Origin: Pelobates cultripes
Lineage: Eukaryota > Chordata > Amphibia > Anura > Pelobatidae
Assembly: GCA_933207985.1 (NCBI GenBank)
Contig: OW240913.1
Location: forward strand, 328,035,598-328,099,597
Reading direction: 5' to 3'
Length of the DNA stretch: 64,000 nt
Under the pieces are notes generated by a model. It was not told the origin of the DNA. It worked only from the letters and a program-made list of their open reading frames with translations, and made no database searches. Shown here piece after piece: positions 19,300-30,894 of the stretch (positions are counted from its first letter, which is position 1; every line of letters starts with the position of its first letter). The position numbers and the translations under genes were made by a program.

Positions 19300-21630
19300 T
19301 GAGATATTTCAGTAGTGATATCACTGCACAATTATGCAGTTAGAGACAACTAAAATGTCAATAGTTTGCAGTCGCCATCTTTAGCTTGGAATTGAAACGG
19401 TTTTGTGTTGTAATATAAAAATGATTATTAAAATAAGAACAGAATTGAATTATTTATTAGTATATATTTGTTTGCTATATTCTATTAACATGCTTTAATT
19501 AAAATTCTAGCTACTGGAAAAGTGTTTTGAAGATGGTAAATAAATGTGAATATTCTGGTTATTTTTCAGTGTTGTCTTCTCTAGAGACGACCTTTGACCG
19601 CTGAAGCACTATTTTGTGAAGGTCTGCCGATGCCGTGCAGTGCATACTGTGCGCAGATAAAAGCGAGGCTGGCAACTTGCAAGACAATATTACTGTGACA
19701 TCAGCAGGAAAAATAGTGAAAAGGCTTAAGAAAAAAAAAAAATCTTCTGTCTCATATTACAGACCCTACAATCATAGAGACCCGTACTCCAGATGACTAG
19801 TTTACTCTTTGTGTGCCTGACGATATGTCTAATGCATGTCTGCCTATGTATCCTGAAATCATTTTGGCTATGTGATGGTTAATAACAAATCTCTAAAGTT
19901 ATTAGGTTATCTTCCCAACAGATAATAAAGGAAGGTTTCTCACTGATCCGCTATACTGAGAAAACATGCAATTTTTGGATAACAGCCAAGTATAATTTGG
20001 GATTGTAAAATTCACTTGATATTTCAAGTCAGATGCTGGTAGTGTAAAGATAAGAGAAACCTGCAGTTGGCAGCAGGAATCCTCTGTGAAGAGTAGTTTG
20101 ACATTATTAGAAGCGATAAACCAAAGACGCATTAGGTTGGATTCAGCACAACGAGCAAGTAAATTGAGCAACAAGGAAACAGAAATGAGGGTTAAAAAAA
20201 AAAAAAAAATCTCAAAAGAGTTTGTTTAGGAACATCTTAGATTGGATTTTCTGGATGACACGTCGGGCATTGTGCAAGCTAAAATTGTGTATTGTCAACA
20301 ATATGAATAGGAAGGCAGTGGGATGTTGTCTGGGTGTCTCTTCTATATTAGCCTTGTTGGAGGATGTGAAGGCAATGCAAGCACAAATGTGCAGTAAGAA
20401 ATGCAGCAGACATTCTAGAAGCCACTGAATTGCTGCAGACAGTGGGAGAAACGTGTTTGTGGAGTCATCGTGCAAAGTGCATTCAAATTTGTTTAATCTT
20501 TTCATGGAATTAGGACAAGCTGTCCTCAACAGACTGGGCTTTACTGCCATAAGGATGGCATGGAACATCCTTTAGTTTTGGAGTGAGAAGGGTTGGATAC
20601 CTGGGACTACCCTTTGTCACCTGGAGACATACTGACAGACGAGCTGTATGCAGCGCTCAAAGTATATCCCTTTAAATCACTTTCTTAAATTTTAACCGCA
20701 ATGATTATAATCTTTCACTCAGTGTGAGGGAGACAGGGTCTCTCTGCATGCGTCATAAATGCGTCAGTTTTCCGCATGCATATTGCGCCAAACAGGATGC
20801 CAACAATTAAGATAAAAGGCATGAAGGTCGCTACTGGCATCACTTTAGAATGGATGATGACCAGAATGCCGCGAGTGTGATCTAGTGATACAGTTAAACT
20901 GTTTGGATTAAACCGTTCAACCTGAATTTGACATGGATCGATCAGTCTGAGAGAGGGGTCTCTGATTTTGACACGAGAGCTAAGTCTGCAGTAAAATGTC
21001 GCTGTTGCATCAGATAGTTGGAATGTTGGATAACTCCTGGCTTTGATGCTGATGCTTCAATAATACTATAAGAACTATGATTACCAGACTTAGAATCAAT
21101 ATTGAAAGCTATTACAATACTTTGTAATAGCTGGCCAACCCGCCTCAGAACTGTCCATATTCAAAGAGCTGCTGGGGTGCACTGTTCTTTGGTGTCCACA
21201 GAAAAAAAACATGTTGGGACATGGGACTGAAATCAAGACTGTTCTGTGGAACCAAGGATTGGAAGCAGTAACCCCCCAAAATGTCTATATTATCTTAATA
21301 TTTGTATCACTGGAGACAATGACCTTTCCACCTTAGATACCTCAATATCACGGGTGCAATCCTTCACCCTGTATTTTTGTTACTGTGATAAAGGCAACAG
21401 ACAATGGTTTAATAAATAACACTGAATGTTCAGCACTAGAGGCCACTGCCTCCCTCCTATAATGTACAACAGTGTTTGGATAATATAAAGGAAATCTCTT
21501 CTTTACCAAGCTTCTAATCAAATTCTCTTATTACACATTGGGATACATAATTCTCTTGCTTACAGTGAGAAGTATCTTAGAAAGGGATCGAACCAAGCTT
21601 TTAATTTAAATTGCATATTGTACGCTATTG
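19300..21630. other. Mostly unique intergenic DNA, no gene recognised
   Basis: Open frames at 20568-20212 (minus) and 20222-20428 (plus) overlap on opposite strands and match no family known to me. A segment near 19575-19720 is compositionally balanced, but nothing supports an exon or RNA gene. Confidence 0.5.
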
Positions 21631-21636
21631 ACCGCC

Positions 21637-21672
21637 TTTCTTTCTCTCTCTCTCTCTCTCTCTCTGTCTCAA
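21637..21672. repeat. (CT)n microsatellite
   Basis: About 15 uninterrupted CT units are followed by CTGTCTCAATCTCTC. Confidence 0.9.
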
Positions 21673-21709
21673 TCTCTCTTTCTAACTTCGCATTTGTTTT
21701 ACTGTATGC

Positions 21710-22100
21710 TATCATTTGGAGTTAAAACCAGTGATGCATTTATCACAGGTGATAGAATCTACTGCACAGCGTCACAGTCAGTGTTCTTATCAACCTAGCC
21801 ATTACCTCTTCCCCATCACATTTACAAATGGGCTTTCCAATCCTGTCTAATGCAAGCTTCCTTTACAAAGTAGTTAACAATATAGAAACAGTGAATCCAG
21901 ATGTGTGCATTATTTAGTTCAGTCTGGTCGCGCACGTGATGCTGCGATTAATGTGTAGCGAGCCATGCTCTGACCATCTGACTGCTATTTGCTTATGCTG
22001 ATCTGTTACAATGTGAAAGATCTAATTGCTGTTAAAGTAGAGCATTCTGGTTTCATGTATAATGTATAGAAACTCTGCTTAGCATTACCCGTTTTTCAGA
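21710..22100. other. Candidate conserved non-coding element
   Basis: This is a repeat-free stretch of balanced composition with TAAT-, TGATCTG- and GCACGTGATG-type motifs (for example CGCACGTGATGCTGCGATTA near 21932-21951). It has no open reading frame of note. It is suggested as regulatory by texture only. Confidence 0.25.
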
Positions 22101-22407
22101 CCTAAGTCACTCACTGCATTACACTTGTCACTTTTTGAAATACTATTACAAACGTAAACAAACAGCACAAAGACATCAAGAAAACAAACTGAACCAATAA
22201 AAAACTAATAATGATGTCTGTTTATTTTTTATAGTTTATGTGCGTGGATGTTTGATACCTGAATATTTGCCTCTAAATTACTGTATGACTTATATTTTTA
22301 TAATTCTGTACATAATGTTAACACTTTATATGTACCTGCATGTTAACATTAATAGCCAAAGAGGAAATCTTTTGGCTGCAGCTTATTATATAAAACATGC
22401 AGACATG

Positions 22408-23870
22408 GTCAGTGTGGCTTGATTCCGCCACTAAGTGCCATGCCCACTGAATATTCAGATGTTTTGGTTTTGTATTTTGTGTCCCCAATGTGTATTCTCA
22501 TGATTTTCCCTTGTTGAATGTGTGTTTCCACATGTATTTTTACACTGTACAATGCATTCTACTTTTCAACCATGAGGGGGCACTCCTGTGCACGGAGCCT
22601 GTGCGCCGGACCGCCCAGATACATTATATAGAACGTTTAGTTAGAATGTTCACACCTCACTAATGAGGTGTGAAAACCGCAGACCGCAAGGCAAACAAGT
22701 GGCGCGTGCTTCCCCTGAGTGGCCGCCGGTTCGTATCACCGAATGCCCACCAGGAGGAGTATTTGTCTATCAAACCTGCCTGCGTGCTCTGTCTTTGATC
22801 CCCATGTCGGGCACCGTCCTACCCGCTCACCAACAGAGCTATAATCACTGTTTCCCACCCCCCCTCCCTGGCAGCTATGAGGCTAGGCGCAGGCTAGGTG
22901 CAGGCGACCAATCGGAGAAGGAGCGCTCGTTCAAATGGCCTTTCTTCTGATTGGGCGGTGAAACCCCTCTCATCCCTGGGCGCTGATTGAAAGGGCATGA
23001 AACCCAATTACACCAATCCGCTAAAAGGTGCAAAACCAATTTGTGCTTTTCAGCGGATTGGTGCAATCAGATTTCGCGCCCTTTCTTTGGATTAGGCAGC
23101 GAAACTCCTTCCTCCCCCAAATGCTGATTGGCGCAATTTGGTTCACGCCATTTCAGCAGATTGGTTGTTGCTTGGTTTAGGCGCAAAGTTTGAATTCGCC
23201 GGACAAAACCAAGCAGCACCATGGAACTAATTTCGGGGGTTGTACAGAGCCTCGAGCCCCTTACTTTCAACGCTGATATCTTGGGCTCTGTTCATCCGAG
23301 AGCTCCGCACTCATTTTTGCAGGGATCCCAGATGGTACCCGGGACTCTATAGCAATGTAATTTTAAACCCTGTAACCCCTTCCCTTCCGGGGACGCTGAG
23401 CCCCAAAGTGTACCCATCCCCTGAATGTAATATATTTTCATGTGTATCCCTGTGCACTGTTGGTATCTCCCAGGGTGGGAGATGGCTATCTGTAACCCAG
23501 CCCCCTCCTGCCTGGGACTAAGGGAAGTGTATTGTGTGGAATGGATACCTCCTGCGTGGACCTGTGCTTAAAAGAAGCCTGTTGTTAATAAAGATTGGCA
23601 GAGTTCAGTGATTAAACCTCCAAAACTGTGTGTCGTCCTGTTATTGGAGGGAAGGAAGATTTACCCCTGTGTCTGCTGTTCCAGCTTGCAGAGGATGCAA
23701 CTGGGAAAAGTCCTTGTAAGGAATAAGAGCTTACAGGGCTGAGTGCCGTCTCGGCGTGGGAACGCATAGAGCTAAGTCCCCTAATCTTGCAAGAGTTCAT
23801 GATCGGCTGAAGGAAGGGAACTAACAGGAGGTAACCGGTCGGGTTACAGGAGGTGTCCCGTTACAGTCAA
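22408..23870 (+). repeat. Solo LTR, 1,453 bp (22413-23865)
   Basis: It starts TGTGGCTTGATTCCGCCAC and ends GTGTCCCGTTACA. The flanking 5-mers GTCAG (22408-22412) and GTCAA (23866-23870) form a one-mismatch target duplication. The U3-like part holds six exact CCAAT/ATTGG cores between 22908 and 23165. The R-like part has AATAAA (23587-23592) followed by a GTCGTCCTGTTATTGGAGGG segment that is shared with the solo LTR at 28751. No primer site or coding region adjoins it, so internal sequence was removed by LTR-LTR recombination. It is probably from a gypsy-type or ERV-type element; the family is not determined. Confidence 0.75.
22905..23170. promoter_or_regulatory. CCAAT-box cluster inside the LTR
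   Basis: Exact CCAAT or ATTGG cores lie near 22908, 22950, 23013, 23056, 23126 and 23160, spaced 34-70 bp, several within longer GCTGATTGGCGC-like repeats. Part of the cluster (23011-23064) can pair as a hairpin (CACCAATCCGCT with AGCGGATTGGTG). Tandem CCAAT boxes are typical NF-Y sites in promoters. Function is inferred. Confidence 0.5.
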
Positions 23871-23886
23871 TCTGTTTATTTGTTGT

Positions 23887-24190
23887 TTAACCCCTTAAGG
23901 ACAGAGGCAATTGTCCAAGTTCTAAACCAAAACAAAACCTACAATTTGGGCTTGTTCTACCTTATTTTAAGGGTATATCTTTAAGCATATCCATCCATCT
24001 ATTGTTTAAAATATGAAATAAAAATGGAAAAATTAGAAAAATAAATAAATAAAAAATGGCAGCTACAGCCGGTCACTTCCTTCCAGTTTACTCCGCGTGT
24101 GAGAAAGGACTCAGTGAGAAAGGGAGAGCCAGCTGCGAGGCCAACTCCTAACAGCCCCAGCTACCCTACTGCACCCAAAAGGTAAGAAAC
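23887..24190. mobile_element. TTAACCCCTTAAGGAC-type element, left-end fragment
   Basis: TTAA then CCCCTTAAGGACAGAGGC (from 23887) is the same terminus as the elements at 26572 and 46258. After about 170 bp the sequence passes into other repeats. No matching right end was found for this copy. Confidence 0.6.
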
Positions 24191-24199
24191 AGGAGGGTG

Positions 24200-24480
24200 G
24201 CTAAAAATGACCTGCATGTGTGTGTGTCAGTATGTATTTCTCTGTGTGTGTGTGTGTATCTGTGTGTCAGTGTGTATATCTGTGTGTCCTTTTGTTGTTG
24301 TCTGTGTTTGTGTGTATTCTATCTTTTGTATCGGAGTGTATGTGTATCTGTGTGTGTGTGTCAATGTGGGTATATGTATGTGTATCTGTATGTGTGTGTG
24401 TGTGTATAACTATGTGTCATTGTGTGTCTGTTTATGTAATTGTGCCAGTGTGTCTATGTATCTGTATAACACACACCATG
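24200..24480. repeat. TG-rich microsatellite tract
   Basis: TGTGTGTGTATCTGTGTGTC-like sequence runs about 280 bp. The apparent long plus-strand open frame starting at 24207 runs through this tract and is only meaningful after the L1-like start at 24664. Confidence 0.85.
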
Positions 24481-24646
24481 TCCACTCTATTAACATAATG
24501 CATCCAATTTACACACACTGCATCCAATACACAAGCACACACCCTTTATCCACTCTACATACACTGCATTCTTGTGGGCGGACTTGGTGTCGGGGCCTGT
24601 GGGCGGTCTTGGAGGCAGGTAAAGCACTGGACTGGCTCAGATCATC

Positions 24647-26531
24647 AAAAATTATGAGCTCAGGGGGGGCGGGGCCTGACAGCCAAGATGGCAAGTCGCA
24701 CATCCTAAGAGCTCCTGCTACAACCGGCATAAGTGCGCTAAAACCGAGCAACAGAAACATGTTAGCAGCACAGAGTGACCAGGAAAAAACACAGAACACC
24801 ATGCCAAACAAAACGGTACCTGTCCGGCACCAGTACACTGCTGAAAAACCTCTACCGGCCATGCGGCCTAAATTAGAGAAAAGCCTGAAGCCCGGGAGAG
24901 GCGGACGATCTCCCGGCACGGGTCAAGCTCACAAACGAGAGCCCACTACAGCCCTGCTACCCCCCCCTCTGGACCGGCGGGGGACATCCCGGTCCTCGCT
25001 GGGGACGATTACCCCCACATCGCCCCCTGAACAAGCGACAAAACATGCAGCCAAACGGGAAAGACAGGACCTAGCCAAGATGGTGGCTCAGACACAGCCT
25101 ATGACCAAGCGAACACCTACTAAGCCACCCAAGCACACATTAGAGTTTGTTAGCTGGCTAAGCACCTACCTCTGGGCAAAGTGTAAAGCCCAAAGACAGA
25201 CTCACAAGCTAGCGATGAAAGAAGTGATGGCATGGATCCGCCCGGCTGCCCGGCGCCACCTGCAGGCGAACCCTCCTTGTAATTCCCGAGCGGCCACACG
25301 ACGGAAACAAAGCCGAAGCTCATCATGGCGGGAAACGGCGCCGGGGTCCTCGGATAGCACACACGACCCCATCCTCCAGATCGGGGCCTGCAGGCGCACC
25401 CAACCAACCTCCCACTCTGCGATACCAACAACCCTCAACCAGAAAAGCGCAACCCCGCACGCGAATACTCACAAAGCCGCCTGTGGCGCTGACCAGGACG
25501 CAGCGAGGCTGTTGGCTGGTGGGCGAAAATGGCGGACAGTCCCTCCACGGCCCACAGGAGAGGGAACCTCGAAGGGGCACATGTCCCGCCACGCTAGAAA
25601 AGGCATCGGGTGAAGAGAAACGGACTGATCCACACAGAGGCCCACGGCCTGCGACCCTGTTTGAGACGCAGGGATATTTACCCCATGCAGACGGAGACAT
25701 AAAGTATCTCAGTTACCATCTCACCAAGGACTATGGACACTGAACAATGCTATGCTATCAGAAACACGGACTCAGCAAAAGTTGGTATCTTACAGACTAG
25801 CATAAAACACCTTAGTCCCACACTGGGGCAACCATGCTCGTCTGGATGGTCTCTCTCTTAAACCAGTCACACACGGATAAATGTTGTGCCGGAGGCCAGT
25901 TCAAAGCCAGAGGTCCTCAGATTTACCTAGCCTGGTTAGGAAGCCCCCACTAGGCTCCTATTGAGCCACGTTGTTTTAATGTTCTTCAAGCTGTTTTGTT
26001 TCCCGTAGGGGTGCCTTACTTATATTTGCCACATAACTTAGCCTCACAGAGCCATTTACAACTTGCATTTAATAATAATTTTACTAGCATATTTTCCTAG
26101 CCTGTAATATAGTAACCTGGTACCCCAGATCAAGACATCCTTATCTAAGCTAGTGTGCCATATTAGTTATGAAACCGATTCATTTAAGCTTGCACATCAC
26201 TTATTTTCTTAACTTCCCATGAAAGCATGTTATTAACTATCTCAACGTATTCATAAGAGAAAATCCCTTTACCTTAGCAGTTAAAATGCCTACAACTTAG
26301 ACACACCAGCTTGAAACAACACTCGACTGTCATATGCCTTGTCTATCATTGTTTGCATGTCACTTTTACTTTTATTTTTTTAACTTAAAAATTGTGCACA
26401 GAACTTATTATGCCATGTTACCACTTGTTGATATACGGTCTTGCATTGCTGTTGTGGCATGACAGACCCGACTGTTTATCCATGCACGAATAAAAATAAA
26501 GAATTAAAAAAAAAAAAAATTATGAGCTCAG
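24647..26531 (+). mobile_element. ORF2-less L1-like retrotransposon with 17-bp target duplication
   Basis: A direct repeat AAAAATTATGAGCTCAG (24647-24663 and 26515-26531) flanks the insertion. It starts with a GC-rich leader, GGGGGGCGGGGCCTGACAGC then CAAGATGGC, typical of L1 5' ends. An open frame follows to 25613, basic and proline-rich (residues include KSLKPGRGGRSPGTGQ and KRERQDLAKMVAQTQ). This could be a degenerate ORF1-like product with no clear RRM. About 900 bp of AT-rich 3' sequence ends with AATAAAAATAAAG and a poly(A) of 13. Reverse transcriptase is completely absent, so it must be mobilised in trans. It inserted inside a copy of the GATCATCA-containing TTAA-type repeat. Confidence 0.75.
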
Positions 26532-26879
26532 TCACTGAGGGAAGCGATCCGCAACTGGACCAGTGCAGCGCTTAACCCCTTAAGGACGGAGCCAAATGTA
26601 CACGTTGTGAACGAAACAAAATGTAAACAAAACCTGGCATTTGCGCTACATGTCTGTCCAACAGTAATTCACCTCTTTCATATTAAATGCACCCACCCTT
26701 ATTATATATCATTTTATTCAGGGGAAACAGGGCTTTCATTTAATATCAAATATTTAGCTATGAAACATAATTTAATATGAAAAAAATGGGAGAAAATAAG
26801 ATTTTCTTTTATTTTTTTAGTTCTACATGACATTTTAACGGTCAATGTCATAATACTGTTTGCTTTTACTGCAATAAAA

Positions 26880-27715
26880 TACACATATTTGTATTCAGCA
26901 AAGTCTCACGTGTGAAACCGTACCCCCTATGTACAGGTTTTATGGCATTTTGGGAAGTTTCAGGGTCAAATATAGCACAGTACATTTGAAATTGAAATTC
27001 GCCAGATTGGTTACGTTGCCTTTGGGACTTTATAGTAGCCCAGGAATGAAATTTAAACCCATAATGGCATACCATTTGCAATAGTAGACAACCCAAGGTA
27101 TTGCAAATGGGGTATGTCCAGTCTTTTTTAGTAGCCATTTGGTCACAAACACTGGCCAAAGTTAGCGTTAGTATTTTTTTGTGTGTGAAAAAATTTTTGG
27201 CCAGTGTTTGTGACTAAGTGGCTACTAAAAAAGACTGGACATACCCCGTTTGCAATACCTTGGGTTGTCTACTATTGCAAATGGTATGCCATCATTGGGG
27301 TAATTTTCATTCTTGGGCTACCATAGGGTCTCAAAGGCAACGTAACCAATCTGGCTAATTTTAATGTGAAAAAAATGAAACACAAGCCTTATATTTGACG
27401 CTGTTACTTTTTAAAACACCATAAAACCTGTACATGAGGGGTACTGTTGTACTCGGGAGACTTCGCTGAACACAAATATTTGTGTTTCAAAACAGTAAAA
27501 AGTATTGCAGCAATAATATCATCCATGTAAGTGCTGTTTGTGCGTGAAAAATGCAAAAAACTTCACTTTTACTGGCGATATCATTGTTGTAATACATTTT
27601 ACTGTTTTGAAACACTAATATTTGTGTTCAACGAAGTCTCCCGAGTAGAACAGTACCCCCCATCTACAGGTTTTATGGTGTCTTGGAAAGTTATAGGGTT
27701 AAATATTGTGCTAGC
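26880..27715. repeat. Stacked long palindromes
   Basis: A left arm (about 26880-27160) is the imperfect reverse complement of 27197-27510; for instance TTGGTCACAAACACTGGCCA against TGGCCAGTGTTTGTGACTAA, and GCAAATGGGGTATGTCCAGT against ACTGGACATACCCCGTTTGC. The outer part of the right arm is in turn the reverse complement of 27580-27700 (ACAAATATTTGTGTTTCAAA against TTTGAAACACTAATATTTGT). The motif therefore alternates orientation three times. There is no coding content. Confidence 0.85.
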
Positions 27716-27769
27716 AAATTAAATTCCCTTTACTTTCGGCATGGGTTGTCAGGCAGGTCCCGCTAATTG

Positions 27770-28145
27770 TAATTAATTAAGATACCTAATTATGTAAAAA
27801 TATTACATAAATATATATGTAGAATTAATATATGTATATATATATATATACGTATGTGAATCTATATGTATATATATATATATATAATTTAATTTTTTAT
27901 TTATTTATATATAGCTATATATATAGTGATATATACGTATATATTTATGTATATAGATATATATATTATTTCGTTCTACGTGTATTTTGATATAAATATA
28001 TATATATATTAATATCACAATACAGTTAGAACAAAATAACACATATCTATTTATTTTTTAATTATTTTTTTAAAAATTATTTTTAAAATTTAATTTTTTT
28101 ACGTATTTACATATTTTTTTTTTTATTGCTAAATGGCTCCAAGAT
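27770..28145. repeat. AT-rich microsatellite region
   Basis: TATATA, TACGTATA and A/T homopolymers dominate. TATATATATATA runs lie at 27836-27850, 27872-27888 and 28001-28010. Confidence 0.8.
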
Positions 28146-28149
28146 GATC

Positions 28150-30345
28150 TTTTTTTTTTTAAATCTTTATTTTTGCTGTGCAGGTGAAAGAAAAAAAAAA
28201 ATACAAACTGGCTCCAGGTACCCCAACGGCATTCCTTGAGCTGCTTGGCTAGTATAACAAATAGGGTAGTTGCTAGGCATTGCACATTTTTTGTTAAATT
28301 AGGTGCAAGATAAAGTTACATGCAGGCAGAATATTCAGTTTACGTTTAGCTAGGTACATGCTGAAATATGAGAGATATATCATAACCACTTAGATCCCTA
28401 TAGCTACATATGAATGCAAATAGTATGGCTAGAACATTAAAACGGGTAATATTTCGACATTGCCATAGTTATACTGAGACAGGTGAAGACTATTTAGGTC
28501 ATATTTAGAGAGTCCCCTTGTGACTGGTGAATTCATGCCCTCTGTGGATTCAGCTTGTTCACGCTGTTGTCCGGTGGTCTGCCTGTGTTGCGGCTGCTGC
28601 AGGGCTAGTTGACAGGTGCTGCACGACATACCGGGAGTGATGTGCGGCATCCGGCTCGCTGGACCTGGACCCCGGTGTGTCTGGAGGGTGGCGTGGTGCG
28701 GAGTGGGGGCTGATGGTCCCTGCTGTTCGGGCAAGCACTGGCTTGGCTTGTGTGGCGGAACCAACCTCGCCACTATGCACTGGAGAAGCCTGGTTGCCAG
28801 CCTCCTGCCATGTGACTATGGCCCCTGGGATGTATTGCCCTTTAAAGACATGATTTGGGCATAATGGATTTGTGTTGTGCTGCTGCTGGCCCTTTTAAGA
28901 ACCATCTGGGGACATACTGTGGAGTTACTGGGTGGCCACCATTTCCTGTATCAGAAGCACATGGTGAGAACAATGGATGGCGGCCATTTTAACTCACAGA
29001 CACTGTTTGGACTTTTCAACACGGTGCCATCTCGCCAGTATTTGTTGCACAGAGACATCGTGCGGTGGTTTTGGACTATACAGCAGGGGACACATTATAC
29101 AGTGATTGTTTTTTATTTAGCCTGTATATGTTCTGCAGAATCTGCATTAAACTGTATTTTCCAAAGTACTGAAGGATCTGGGTGAATTTTGGATATGTGG
29201 TTCACCCAGATCCCCCAGTTCCAAGGATATTTTTATGGGGTTATTGCATGTTTTGGGGTCCCTGTGATGTGTTTTATGAAACTGTATTTCCAGAGGGGAG
29301 GATTTTGTGTGGGAGTGTCTGGGTGTATTGTATGGATTGATTGGCTGTTTTGTAACGCCCTGTGGGCTGTACTATGTTTGTGGATTGGGAATAAAAGAGA
29401 CTGTATGTGACAGTACAGGGAGTTCCTGCTTAACCCTCAAAGTGAAGCGTCGTCTCATTATTGGGGGAAGGATTTATTGTATGCTGTTCCAGTTTGACTG
29501 CTAGAAGAGTAAACCTATTCGTATGGTTCCTATTCAACTGTCTACAGCATTCATATGCTTGAGAGGATTAAAATGCTTCTCTGGTTCGGTGGTTGTGGTG
29601 TCTGCTGCAGTGCTTGGAGTCCTCAGGAAGCGCTAGGAGCATCCTTTAACGGAGGTACCCAGTCGGGGTGCCAGGCGATCCGTTACAGCTTGCTGTGCCC
29701 CTTTTCCCACCGCTAGTTGCTGTTCCATCCCCTTACCGGAGCCGGGAGCTTGAAGAGTCACCCGAGGTAGGTGTTCCGTTAGGGTGCCAGGATGCGTATG
29801 TACGGCTGGGCTTTGTGGGTGTCTGATCATTTGGTGCCGTTGAACCGCGTTGGTAGCTGCGTTTGTGGGGTGCGCATCTTTCATACACTCAGATCTTGGG
29901 GTTAGGCGCGCGGTCTCCGCCATCTTAGAGTCTGCAACTGGTAGTGTTGCTAGGCCTTAGTCTCAGTCGTAGTGGTCGGGACTTCAGGGTGAGGACCGGG
30001 ATCACCCCCGCCGGTCCACAGGGGGGGGAACGGAGCCGGTTCCTCGAGGGTTTAAGTCCCAGGCTGGACCCTGTTCAGCAGGATAGCGGGGCGGCGGCCG
30101 TCCGCTCCACTCACCGCTGGAGTAGGCCTCAACTTCAACATTGAAGATTTCTTCACCAGGGGACTAATACTCGTCGAGCAAGCCTCACCCTGGGTTCAGT
30201 GCACTCTGCCCGTCGAGGGCCGCCGTTGCTGGACGGTATTTTTGGTAAAAGTCGTAGTTTTGTGGCTGAATGGTTTAGTTTTTGCTGGAGCTGGTCTGTC
30301 TTGCGACCGTCCAGCTCGGCGGTCCGGCCCCACCCCGCCCCCTTA
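28150..30345 (-). mobile_element. ORF2-less L1-like retrotransposon, minus strand, split by a solo LTR
   Basis: On the minus strand it begins GGGGGCGGGGTGGGGCCGGA (from about 30345) and ends AAATAAAGATTTAAAAAAAA (to about 28150). These are the same kind of GC-rich leader and AATAAAG-poly(A) tail as the copy at 24664. A frame starting MAETARLTPRSECM (29923) is interrupted at 29687. It resumes on the other side of the solo LTR, where 28745-28560 is glutamine/proline/histidine rich. Neither RT nor endonuclease is present. Without the LTR it would be about 1.25 kb. A target duplication could not be identified in the AT-rich flanks. Confidence 0.6.
28746..29692 (+). repeat. Solo LTR, 937 bp (28751-29687)
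   Basis: It starts TGTGGCGGAACC and ends GGCGATCCGTTACA. A perfect 5-bp target duplication GCTTG flanks it (28746-28750 and 29688-29692). AATAAA lies at 29390-29395, followed by a GTCGTCTCATTATTGGGGGA segment and GCTGTTCCAGTTTGA, which parallel the same region of the LTR at 22413. The two LTRs are therefore related, but their U3 regions differ in length and sequence. It is a recombined remnant inserted into the minus-strand L1-like element. Confidence 0.85.
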
Positions 30346-30349
30346 TACA

Positions 30350-30560
30350 TTTTTTTTAATATTATATATAAATATATATATAACAATAATTATATATATA
30401 TTTAATCAATATCAGTCTACGTGTAATTTGATATTAATATATATATATATATATAATTATATATATTAATAATAGTAAAATACACCTAGACAGTGTATGT
30501 GTGTGTATGTATATGTGTATATATGATCTAAGTATATATATATATTTTTTTTTTTACACT
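30350..30560. repeat. AT-rich microsatellite
   Basis: (TA)n runs with short interruptions and a TGTGTGTATGTATATGTG stretch near 30497-30514. Confidence 0.8.
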
Positions 30561-30801
30561 TTTTTACTTTTATTAATTTTATTTAATTTTATTTCTCGCC
30601 AGCAGGGGAACCACCTGCCATTACAGGCAGCTCCCCTGCTGGCAATGCTGCAGCCAGCTATCCCGGCCATGTGATTGTGAGGTCCTCGCAAGGACTTCAC
30701 TCTCACATGGCCGGGGGGCACCGGAGGAGGAGGATCTGCTGCGGGGGGGCTTCCTGGGAGTCCCCGTGGGACCGCCGGTGACCGGGTAAGTAAGGAAAGA
30801 C

Positions 30802-30868
30802 CGGAGGGCGTACTATTACGCCCGGCGGCGTTTAGAGCCACCTAAAATAGGATGTAATAGTACGCCCA
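30802..30868. repeat. Terminal hairpin of the TTAACCCC element
   Basis: GGGCGTACTATTACGCCC (30806-30823, itself palindromic) pairs further with GTAATAGTACGCCC (30854-30867). It lies just inside the right TTAAGGGG terminus. Confidence 0.75.
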
Positions 30869-30894
30869 CCGGTCTTAAGGGGTTAAAAAAGGTA

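Larger units (their letters stand above)
26572..30886. mobile_element. TTAA-flanked palindromic element (TTAACCCCTTAAGGAC termini), nested insertions inside
   Basis: It starts TTAA (26572-26575) plus CCCCTTAAGGACGGAGCC and ends CCGGTCTTAAGGGG plus TTAA (30883-30886), so the termini are inverted around a TTAA target. Inside are stacked palindromes (26880-27715), AT-rich DNA, a minus-strand L1-like insertion (28150-30345) that itself carries a solo LTR, and a terminal hairpin (30802-30868). No transposase is visible. Removing the nested elements leaves about 2.1 kb. A piggyBac or Kolobok origin is suggested by TTAA only. Confidence 0.65.

Noticed and set aside
20212..20568. 118-codon minus-strand frame as a gene
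   Set aside because: There is no recognisable domain, an opposite-strand frame overlaps it, and splice signals could not be justified.
24207..25613. 468-codon plus-strand open frame as one gene
   Set aside because: The first 150 codons run through a TG microsatellite and a MITE; only the part after 24664 belongs to a coherent element.
22413..29687. The two LTRs as the two ends of one provirus
   Set aside because: Each has its own 5-bp target duplication, their lengths differ by about 500 bp, and unrelated elements fill the interval.
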